Below, piece by piece: positions 1-6,321 of a stretch of 7,129 bases of DNA. Source of the stretch: Sulfurovaceae bacterium. Its GTDB lineage: Bacteria; Campylobacterota; Campylobacteria; Campylobacterales; Sulfurovaceae. Made by a program: the position numbers and the translations under genes. The DNA lies in NCBI GenBank assembly GCA_029933395.1, contig JAOZOG010000105.1, positions 1 through 7,129 on the forward strand. Direction: 5' to 3'. Under the pieces are notes generated by a model that was not told the origin of the DNA, searched no databases, and saw only the letters and a list, made by a program, of their open reading frames with translations. How positions within the stretch are numbered: the stretch's first letter is position 1; every line of letters begins with the position of its first letter.

Positions 1-2872
1 TCGTAGCGGGAAGGAGGCCAAATGTATAGGCATCCGTTCGCATACGAATATTTTTGTATCCCGTCTCTTTGTGGGTTCTGGGTATCAGGACAAAAGGCGC
101 ATCATAGAGCGCCATGGTCGTGACAGATCCGTTCTCGGTAATATGATAGGGCTGTGCACGCTGAGAATAGTGATTGGGAATGACCAGGGATTCAGGTGTG
201 CTCAATGCCAGGTTGAGCATCTTTTCGATCGCTCTTGGGTCAAAGAGCGCCGGACTGGAGAAGAGCAGTGTGTAGTCGGCCTCTTCGGGCCCCTCATTGG
301 CGCTCTCCCGCAGGAGGGTGGAGAGTGTTTCGTTTTCTGTCGTGACCAGACACTGTTTGAACAAAGAAGAGTGGCTCAGACAGGCAAGAAACTGCTTTTT
401 GAGCACCTCATCGGACTGCAACGCTTCGGTGACAGTGTTTGAGAGTGAGAGATGGACTTTCGTATTTTCCGGGATCGAGGAGGTAGCATTCAGTTCATCA
501 GCATAGGCATGTCCGGAAAGTGCCCGCCCGATAGCATTGAGGTAGCTGTATCCGTAGTGGGTATCCGGCTCGAGATGCGCCCCCTCTGCCCACTCGTTCC
601 AGGCATTGACGACAATGAAACGCTTCTCTTCATCAAGTGTCTCTCTCGAGTATGTCATCAGTTTCTCGAGCCACTCCTGGAAGCGCTGAGGAGTAGAGCC
701 GTGGACAAGGTAGGCATCTTTGCCGTAGCGTGCGGTATTGTCCCAGGTAGCGATGATCGACCGGAAATAGGTGAACGGTTTGTGTTCTGTCTGATTCTCG
801 TAAAAAGAGGCGACCTCATCGTAAGAGAGGATATGGGTATTGAGTTCATGGTAGTGCTGCAGTTCGTTTCCGATATCCCTGACGGCATTGTCGGTCCAGT
901 CATGCAGTACCCGCTCAGTTCCGGCATCCAGGTGAAATTCGCGAGGATCTGTGGCACCGCGCGTCAGGACTCCGACGACATAAGGTTTGGGCAGATCTGC
1001 CCTGGCGCACTCCTTTTCCCAGATTTCGAGATAGGCTTCGATATCAGGAATCGATGCAGGGCGATAGATGTAGAGGGCCGGGCGTCCATCGACGCGAATG
1101 TAACGCGGGTCTTGGAAGAAGGGAATGAGATAGCGGATAAAGCCCCGTGCATCATCATCGGAGTAGATCTGCCCCAGCAGGATGTCTTCGTCGTCCCCGT
1201 CCCAGCGGCGTGTCCAGTTTTCATTGGCCCAGCAGAAGCAGTAGGGCATTTCGATATCGGGATTGTCGAGCAACATTTTGACCGGCTCTTCAAGGATCAG
1301 CTTGCCGGAGAACCAGTAGTGGTAAAAGATCTGCCCGTGCACACCGGCTTTTTGCATCATTTCTGCCTGCATCCTGAGGGTATCGGGTGAGTCGAGCAGG
1401 TAGTAGCCGATATCGGAGTGGGGGATATGCTGCTTATAGTGCCCCTCGAAGAGCGGTGTGGCACCGCGTACCTTGGTCCATTCGGTAAATCCTTTTCCAT
1501 GCCATTCATCATTTTCAGGGATAGGGTGGAATTGTGGCAGGTAGTAGGAGAGAATCTTGATGTCGTCATGGACGATTGTTTCAGAGAAGTCCCGTTCCGC
1601 CTCATAGTAGCGGTAGTCGCGCAGTGAATTGTCTTTGTGGAGGCGATAGGCTTTGCCGTCGCAGGAGGCAGTAAAGAGCAGAAGTGTCTGCCTGAGCAAC
1701 TGATCGATCTCCCGGTGAGTATGGTTTTGCGTCATTTTTTCAATCGGCAGGGAGCGGAGTGTTTTCAGGCAGTGGCTTTGGGCCCAGAACATTCCGCTTT
1801 CCGGAAAGTCGATCGTTTCATAGTCATCGATTTTGAGACCGGCATAGTTTTTCAAGAGCTCGGACGCCATCTCTTTGAGGCCATACCATCCCGCAGGATC
1901 CTTAATGCTGTCGTAAGTGCTTTCAGGATAGATAACTTTTCCATCCGTTTGCAGCAGTTCAAGGATCTTTTTCTGCTGACTGCGCCGGTTTGGCAGATCG
2001 AGCAGGAGATCCAAAGCCTCTTCATACCAACTTTGCGAGTCACCCGGGCAGAGTTTTGTATCTGTGTGAAAGTGGCCGATTGTGTGATAGTTTGAAAGCG
2101 CTTCATTCCAGTGCAGCAGAGCCTCCATTGCTCCCGCCTCAGCTTCTATGGTGGCAGCAGTGATTTGTGAGAGGTCACTCAGTTCGGATTTGAACCGTTT
2201 TTCTATCTCTTCTTTATCGAGTTTTTTGGAGAGTGAAAGGTAGAGATCGAATGGTTTGCCAATCGTCAGACGTGAAAGAAGCATGTCGATGAGTGACTCG
2301 TCCGTGATGTGGATATGAACGGCTATGGTCGATTCATCAAGGGTCACGGTGTGATGTGATGCCGGGTCAGGATTGATATAGAAAGGGACGATATCGAGTC
2401 TTCTGTCCGGAAAAACGGGTTCAAATTCAGTTTCTGAAAGAGGCTGTCTGAAAGCTGCCAATTTCCGCTGCGCAGAAAATTTTGATTTGGCGATCGCACT
2501 TTTAAGTCCTTTGCTTCGGACCTCTTCCACAAACTTTTTTAGAAGAGAGGGGTCCTCTGCGATACTCTTGATGATTGTTATAAGCTTACCGATACTTGAG
2601 GGGTTTGCAGGGGTTGTTTCATTCCCCTCAAGGGAGTTGATATAGTGCAGGAGGGGATTGATATCTGCTTGCTGAAGTTCGGGATGTTTTTGCAGGTACT
2701 GTTTGGTATTGAAAGTAGATGATGGATTGCGTCCCTCTTTCCATCCTTTTTTGCAAAAATGCCTCAAAGGATCAACATCTGCTTTACGTACATCGGCATA
2801 GGTTTTCAGGTAATACTCCGGATCAAAAAGACCGGATTTCTTGATTGTCCTGCACATTGTAAAGAGATTCAT
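1..2872 (-). CDS. Multidomain glycosyltransferase: RgpF-like plus WbsX/GH99-like domains (3' end outside window)
   Basis: An uninterrupted minus-strand frame of 957 codons runs from ATG at 2872 off the window edge at position 1. The start overlaps the kinase stop (ATGA) and has a strong AAGAGGA ribosome site 7-8 nt upstream. Residues ~15-79 carry two copies of the DPEYYL...DPLxHF...GWKEGRNP type repeat often found in front of surface-glycan glycosyltransferases. Residues ~160-390 resemble a rhamnan-synthesis RgpF domain (AVHIHI near 186, GHFHT 266-270, MFWA 361-364), but its usual NRGRD signature is absent. Residues ~440-790 form a WbsX/GH99-like domain: YYLPQFHP from 443, WANENW 548-553, NAWNEWAEG 756-764. 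The rest to 957 faintly resembles a GT-A glycosyltransferase without a DxD motif. Likely a cytoplasmic or membrane-associated enzyme building or modifying the glycan exported by the Wzt transporter. Family assignment of the WbsX part is firm; its sugar specificity cannot be read. Confidence 0.9.
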   Translation of the reverse strand, partial: MNLFTMCRTIKKSGLFDPEYYLKTYADVRKADVDPLRHFCKKGWKEGRNPSSTFNTKQYLQKHPELQQADINPLLHYINSLEGNETTPANPSSIGKLITIIKSIAEDPSLLKKFVEEVRSKGLKSAIAKSKFSAQRKLAAFRQPLSETEFEPVFPDRRLDIVPFYINPDPASHHTVTLDESTIAVHIHITDESLIDMLLSRLTIGKPFDLYLSLSKKLDKEEIEKRFKSELSDLSQITAATIEAEAGAMEALLHWNEALSNYHTIGHFHTDTKLCPGDSQSWYEEALDLLLDLPNRRSQQKKILELLQTDGKVIYPESTYDSIKDPAGWYGLKEMASELLKNYAGLKIDDYETIDFPESGMFWAQSHCLKTLRSLPIEKMTQNHTHREIDQLLRQTLLLFTASCDGKAYRLHKDNSLRDYRYYEAERDFSETIVHDDIKILSYYLPQFHPIPENDEWHGKGFTEWTKVRGATPLFEGHYKQHIPHSDIGYYLLDSPDTLRMQAEMMQKAGVHGQIFYHYWFSGKLILEEPVKMLLDNPDIEMPYCFCWANENWTRRWDGDDEDILLGQIYSDDDARGFIRYLIPFFQDPRYIRVDGRPALYIYRPASIPDIEAYLEIWEKECARADLPKPYVVGVLTRGATDPREFHLDAGTERVLHDWTDNAVRDIGNELQHYHELNTHILSYDEVASFYENQTEHKPFTYFRSIIATWDNTARYGKDAYLVHGSTPQRFQEWLEKLMTYSRETLDEEKRFIVVNAWNEWAEGAHLEPDTHYGYSYLNAIGRALSGHAYADELNATSSIPENTKVHLSLSNTVTEALQSDEVLKKQFLACLSHSSLFKQCLVTTENETLSTLLRESANEGPEEADYTLLFSSPALFDPRAIEKMLNLALSTPESLVIPNHYSQRAQPYHITENGSVTTMALYDAPFVLIPRTHKETGYKNIRMRTDAYTFGLLPAT

Positions 2873-3813
2873 TGTTTTGTTCCTCTTAAGCGTGTCATCA
2901 CTATTCTCATAGGCCTGGTAATCTTCCAGCTCTTGCTTGAGGCATAAAAGACGACTTCATTTTCAAGCGTGTCTATTTCATTTTTCATACTCTCTATCTT
3001 CTCCTCTTTTTCTTGTACTCTATGGTTAAGTTGTGCGATTTCCTCTTTGAGGGAGTCAATATATCCGTAGAGATTTTTACGGATTTTTTCGTAGCGTTTG
3101 TGGTATTGATAGAAAGATCCCGCAGGCATAATTTCAAAATAGATCAAACGCTTTTCCATCTTGTCAAAAAGAGAGTACTCTTTTTCATCAAGATAACGGT
3201 CAATATCGATTTTATCAAAATTATGAAGACTTCTCAGTGCTCTATAAAGTGCAAAATTAACAGGTACAGAGCCTTCAAAAACCCATTCGTAATCGATCAA
3301 GTAAGCGATATTCTCTCTGTAGATAATATTGGAGAAGATCAGGTCAATATTGGATATTCCGTCAAAACACTGTTTTTCGCCAAGCACAGAAAGATCGACC
3401 CCCTCAAATATCTGCCTCCCGTCTGCTGCTTTCAGTCCTTCCGGAATAGCAATTTTTATCTGGAATCCACTTGTAAGCAGCTCCTTGAAACGCTCTATTT
3501 CCCGATGGACCGCTTCTGTATCATTATGTTTGAGGGCCGCGAGAATCCGCTCTTCGGCACTGACTCCCTCTATGAACTCAAAGGTCAGACTGTCAGCAGA
3601 TTCATTGATGATCTTGGCTACTTTCAGGTCGGGACGACGGATGGCAGAAGAGAGAGTGTCGTGCAGAGTTTTCATTCGTTTCAAATGTGGAAGCGCGTCA
3701 GCGCAGAGTGCCCGCTTTTTGACATACTTTTTATTGTCTTCTTCGTAAATAATCGTCTGAAGCTGATAAGCTCTTTCACGCTCACTGTTTGACTTGACAT
3801 AGAGTATTTTCAT
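2869..3813 (-). CDS. Kinase-like protein with C-terminal coiled coil (WbdD kinase-like half)
   Basis: Protein of 314 residues from ATG at 3813. A TTG at 3822 would add three residues, but the GCGGGG site at 3824-3829 sits 10 nt before the ATG and only 1 nt before the TTG, so ATG is preferred. The fold looks like the aminoglycoside-phosphotransferase/LPS-kinase group: candidate ATP lysines K32/K33 in YVKKRA, a hinge-like TFEFIEG, catalytic-loop pattern D157-L-I-F-S-N162 (the usual preceding His is Asn), and metal-binding D174 in LIDYEWVF. Residues ~245-290 are a charged heptad coiled coil, followed by SSKSWKITRPMR (292-303), a tail common in polysaccharide-assembly proteins. It lies 5 nt after the methyltransferase stop and overlaps the next gene by 4 nt. 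By analogy with WbdD it may phosphorylate the non-reducing end of a glycan chain, the coiled coil acting as spacer or length ruler; this role is inferred. It may also be made as a fusion with the methyltransferase (see the heptamer at 3852). Confidence 0.82.
   Translation of the reverse strand: MKILYVKSNSERERAYQLQTIIYEEDNKKYVKKRALCADALPHLKRMKTLHDTLSSAIRRPDLKVAKIINESADSLTFEFIEGVSAEERILAALKHNDTEAVHREIERFKELLTSGFQIKIAIPEGLKAADGRQIFEGVDLSVLGEKQCFDGISNIDLIFSNIIYRENIAYLIDYEWVFEGSVPVNFALYRALRSLHNFDKIDIDRYLDEKEYSLFDKMEKRLIYFEIMPAGSFYQYHKRYEKIRKNLYGYIDSLKEEIAQLNHRVQEKEEKIESMKNEIDTLENEVVFYASSKSWKITRPMRIVMTRLRGTKQ
2873..2887 (-). promoter_or_regulatory. Ribosome binding site of the WbsX-like gene
   Basis: AAGAGGA at 2887-2881 stands 8 nt before ATG 2872, inside the last codons of the kinase-like gene. 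Together with the ATGA overlap it supports coupled translation and fixes the start of the long partial frame. Confidence 0.65.
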
Positions 3814-3824
3814 TGCTGTCAAAC
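3787..3824 (-). repeat. 7-bp perfect inverted repeat around the methyltransferase/kinase junction
   Basis: GTTTGAC (3824-3818) and GTCAAAC (3793-3787) on the minus strand can pair over a 24-nt loop that holds the ATG at 3813. The 5' arm contains the methyltransferase stop TGA. It begins 27 nt after the T7 heptamer, farther than the 5-9 nt usual for frameshift stimulators, so it might instead influence kinase initiation, or be chance. Confidence 0.25.
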
Positions 3825-4709
3825 CCCGCAGATGATTAAAAATGAGTTGGCAAAAAAAGGATACTGCCCATTTTCGACAATCCCCCTGAAAGCCTCTTCC
3901 TCTTCGAAGAGATCGAAGCGATCCATATCGAAGTTGGGTGTTTTGTTCATCGGTTTCTCTGCGCCGGGAAGAAGGTCGTCACTGTAGATTTCTGTAGGCA
4001 TTTTGTAGTCAGGATGTGGATAGTAGAAGGTCAGTGAATCAAATCCGCTCTTTTTCAGAAGCATTTCGATCTCTCTTTTCCCGAAGGTACGTACTTTATC
4101 GTTATCGGGATAGCCCTCGATCCCGTCGAACTCGATACCGGTATGATCCTCTTTTGCCCCCGCAAAGTATTTCAAGCCATAACGGTTTTCTATAGCAATG
4201 ATCAGTTTCCCCTCCTGCTTCAGATAGGTTTTGATCTGTTTGAGAAAATCCCTGTAGGGTTCATCCGTTTTTGTAAAGGCTCCGGCATACTCCAATACTC
4301 CATTGAGTGTGATATAGTCGAACTTTTCATCGAAGTGAATATCATTGAGATTTCCTGTGATGATTTCGAGATTATCATAGGTTTTGTGCCGTTCATAGTT
4401 GATGGTAGATCTTCGTTTTGAGAGTTCAACGACTTTGACCTCTTTCAGGGCATTGCAAAGCGCACCGGTGATCGCACCACAGCCTCCGCCGATTTCAAGA
4501 CATGACGCCTCCTCTTCAAAGGGGTACCAGTTGATGATATTCTGCCGGATGGGTGAGAGGTGATAGAGGATGGGCCAGCGTGTATCGTTGGCCAGTATAG
4601 CGTCATAATTCTGATGTGTTTTGACAATCTCCAGCAACTCCTCTTCGATGTCGCCGTCACTGTAATAATCCTGACCGCCGTAATAATCCAAATTAAGCTT
4701 CGCACCCAT
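3819..4709 (-). CDS. Class I SAM-dependent methyltransferase (surface polysaccharide cluster)
   Basis: Protein of 296 residues from ATG at 4709, preceded by AGAGGG with 6 nt spacing. An in-frame ATG at 4742 would add 11 residues but has no ribosome site and precedes the region where the family-like sequence (DYYGGQDYYSDGDIEEELL) begins. The SAM-binding motif I is CLEIGGGCG at 70-78, motif II ends at acidic E95 in VVELSKRR, and FDYITLNGVLEY supplies motif IV. Later come IENRYGLKYFAGAKEDHTG and IEGYP, which I recall from methyltransferases of bacterial glycan loci where the same protein often continues into a kinase-like domain. Here the frame stops with TGA at 3821-3819, and the kinase-like domain follows in the -1 frame. 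Likely a cytoplasmic enzyme methylating a sugar or a terminal phosphate of the polysaccharide; substrate is inferred from context only. A slippery T7 run lies at codons 285-286 near its 3' end. Confidence 0.87.
   Translation of the reverse strand: MGAKLNLDYYGGQDYYSDGDIEEELLEIVKTHQNYDAILANDTRWPILYHLSPIRQNIINWYPFEEEASCLEIGGGCGAITGALCNALKEVKVVELSKRRSTINYERHKTYDNLEIITGNLNDIHFDEKFDYITLNGVLEYAGAFTKTDEPYRDFLKQIKTYLKQEGKLIIAIENRYGLKYFAGAKEDHTGIEFDGIEGYPDNDKVRTFGKREIEMLLKKSGFDSLTFYYPHPDYKMPTEIYSDDLLPGAEKPMNKTPNFDMDRFDLFEEEEAFRGIVENGQYPFFANSFLIICGV
3852..3858 (-). other. T7 slippery heptamer, candidate -1 frameshift site
   Basis: On the minus strand a run of seven T follows CC and precedes GCC. In the methyltransferase frame it reads CCT TTT TTT, exactly the X XXY YYZ phase required for -1 slippage. 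The -1 frame from here is free of stops for 13 codons and runs directly into ATG 3813 of the kinase-like gene. Slippage would give a methyltransferase-kinase fusion of about 613 residues. Homopolymer runs also occur by chance and are prone to indels, so function is unproven. Confidence 0.35.
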
Positions 4710-4721
4710 TACTGTCCCTCT
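4710..4721 (-). promoter_or_regulatory. Ribosome binding site of the methyltransferase gene
   Basis: AGAGGG at 4721-4716 with 6 nt before ATG 4709. It favours this start over the upstream in-frame ATG at 4742, which has no comparable site. Confidence 0.65.
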
Positions 4722-4754
4722 AAAAATATGCCCTGAAATCATACCATTAAAACG

Positions 4755-4772
4755 ATTAGAGCGTGTTCTAAT
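4755..4772. repeat. 6-bp inverted repeat ATTAGA/TCTAAT in the only intergenic gap
   Basis: ATTAGA (4755-4760) and TCTAAT (4767-4772) flank a 6-nt centre, and the stop codon of the membrane-protein gene lies within one arm. On the minus strand it is followed by CGTTTTAA. The stem is AT-rich with only a short T run, so it is a weak terminator at best; an operator-like dyad or chance is equally possible. The remaining gap (4710-4767, 58 nt) shows only a poor TATGAT match on the minus strand without a good -35 box. Confidence 0.2.
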
Positions 4773-6321
4773 GATAGGGGGTATAGTTTGGAAAATTTTC
4801 CGGTGTTTTGAAGATGATACCTTTGACCTCTGCAGGGTCTAGTGTCAGGAGATAGCGTTGAAATTTTTCAGGTGAAGTGTTTTCTCGCCGTCTGCGCCAA
4901 TAGACATTTTCACAATAGATAAACTTCAAAACGACAGCAATGTCGGGCCTGGCATAAAAGAGTAGCTCTCTCCCATCCCGATTTTCAGCCCTGTATTGCT
5001 TCAGCAGCTCTCCTATCTCCTCTATCTGTTCATTGGAGAGATTGAATCCTACCTCTCTTTCGATGAAGCTCTGTCTGAAGGAGTGGATATTGTCGGCATA
5101 GTTGTGTGAAGGTGATATGAATTTGGAATAGCCGTAAGTCAGCACAATGACCAGCGGTATGGCAAGATTCACTTTCATCAGCTGTCTGTTTCTGTTTTTG
5201 AGAGAAACGAAATAGTAAATTATCGTGGGCAACAATACAAAGAGCGGGGCGCTGTAGTAGAAGCGGTTGACGGCACCCATTTTGGTCGCAACAGCTGCGA
5301 GGCCACCGGTATATCTGTTGAGAGGGATCAATACAAAAAGAGAAGCGATAAAAATAAAAAGAAACATTTTTCTGTTGATCTCTTCATCCTTTCCTCTCCT
5401 TTGTCGTCTCCATAGTGTAATCAGCATCGCTACACCACCGATAAGGGCAACAACCATCAGTTCATTGATGGCATCGGCCGCCCGGTTGGCACCGGCAAGC
5501 AGAAGATCCCCCTGCTTCACAATCTCCCAGTAAAGTTCTCTGAAACGCAAGCCTGTAAGATAGGAGATCAGTTGAGACTTCTCCGCCTGATGGTGCCGTG
5601 CAAAATAGAAAATGAGTAAAATAACGGGGATGACAATATAGAAATATTTTTTAATCAATGGATAGAGTTCTCTGCTGTAGAGTAGAAAGAGAACAGTGAG
5701 ATACATCAGGTAGTAGAGGTACTCCATCGAATGAGCCTGCAGGATGAACCGGGAGATCACGATGATCTGCAGCCCATAAAAAAGCTTCCATTTCCAGGAT
5801 ACGGATTCGAAGAGAATGATCAGCGTCAAAGCTGTAATATACCAGGTGAGTGGAAGTGTGATCTGATAGTTGACCGAATACCAGAGGATCCAGATGTGAT
5901 GGTAGAAGACGGAAAAGGTGGCAAAGATCGTAAACCAGATAAGCGTCGACCAGTAAGCCAGATAGCGTTGTGTCAAACTGTCCATTTCTGTATAGATATT
6001 CCTGATGACAACTTTACTGAAAAAGTAGACGGTAAAAAAACTCAGCAGCGTTTGGGAGACATGAATGATCTTGGCCCGGAGCAGGATTTCACTCTGGTCG
6101 ATGGAGAAAAACGTAAAGAGATTGCGCCAGAAAGCATGCCAGATATCTCTCGCTCCGGGTACTTCCGAGAGATTGAAATCATCGATGGCGATCAGGTGAT
6201 CCCACATATCATAGGGGTAGCGCAGAAAGGGGTGTGTGAAAAAAATAGCTCCCAGTGTAGCAGAAAGGAGAAGATAAAAGTAGATCTCTTTTACGTTGTG
6301 TGTGCCAACACTAGACTTCAA
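4768..6321 (-). CDS. Polytopic membrane protein, GT-C-like, family unknown
   Basis: Protein of 517 residues with about 10-11 hydrophobic segments between residues 12 and ~402 (for example 12-30, 88-107, 123-145, 205-215, 226-240, and several between 285 and 402), then a soluble C-terminal part of roughly 110 residues. The start is TTG at 6321: an in-frame TAA stands only two codons upstream, GAGG lies 6 nt before the TTG, and no in-frame ATG occurs before codon 39. The first loop contains YPYDMWDHLIAIDD (35-48), with acidic residues placed as in the first periplasmic loop of GT-C glycosyltransferases (ArnT/PMT type). That suggests a lipid-linked-sugar-dependent transferase at the inner membrane, but I recognise no diagnostic family motif, so a glycosyltransferase role is only an inference. 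It overlaps the Wzt gene by 11 nt, implying co-translation. Wzy polymerase is less likely because ABC-exported polymers are finished in the cytoplasm. Confidence 0.85.
   Translation of the reverse strand: MKSSVGTHNVKEIYFYLLLSATLGAIFFTHPFLRYPYDMWDHLIAIDDFNLSEVPGARDIWHAFWRNLFTFFSIDQSEILLRAKIIHVSQTLLSFFTVYFFSKVVIRNIYTEMDSLTQRYLAYWSTLIWFTIFATFSVFYHHIWILWYSVNYQITLPLTWYITALTLIILFESVSWKWKLFYGLQIIVISRFILQAHSMEYLYYLMYLTVLFLLYSRELYPLIKKYFYIVIPVILLIFYFARHHQAEKSQLISYLTGLRFRELYWEIVKQGDLLLAGANRAADAINELMVVALIGGVAMLITLWRRQRRGKDEEINRKMFLFIFIASLFVLIPLNRYTGGLAAVATKMGAVNRFYYSAPLFVLLPTIIYYFVSLKNRNRQLMKVNLAIPLVIVLTYGYSKFISPSHNYADNIHSFRQSFIEREVGFNLSNEQIEEIGELLKQYRAENRDGRELLFYARPDIAVVLKFIYCENVYWRRRRENTSPEKFQRYLLTLDPAEVKGIIFKTPENFPNYTPYH

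Noticed and set aside
71..442. Plus-strand open frame near the left edge
   Set aside because: Fully covered by the uninterrupted minus-strand WbsX-type frame; no supporting motifs.
452..1390. 312-codon plus-strand open frame
   Set aside because: It lies antisense to the WbsX-like gene, whose minus-strand frame shows clear family motifs throughout; the plus-strand translation shows no recognisable domain and no ribosome site was convincing.
3013..3792. 259-codon plus-strand open frame
   Set aside because: Antisense shadow of the kinase/coiled-coil gene; composition rich in Phe/Val/Ile reflects complementing of a Lys/Glu-rich coding strand.
3819..4742. Longer methyltransferase start at ATG 4742
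   Set aside because: No ribosome binding site upstream, and family-like sequence begins only after ATG 4709, which has AGAGGG at ideal spacing.
4755..4772. Rho-independent terminator between the membrane protein and methyltransferase genes
   Set aside because: The stem has only 6 pairs, mostly A-T, and the following T run is four bases after a CG; too weak to call a terminator, so listed only as an inverted repeat.
4710..4800. Internal promoter in front of the methyltransferase
   Set aside because: A TATGAT hexamer is present on the minus strand but no acceptable -35 element lies 16-18 nt upstream; indistinguishable from chance in AT-rich sequence.
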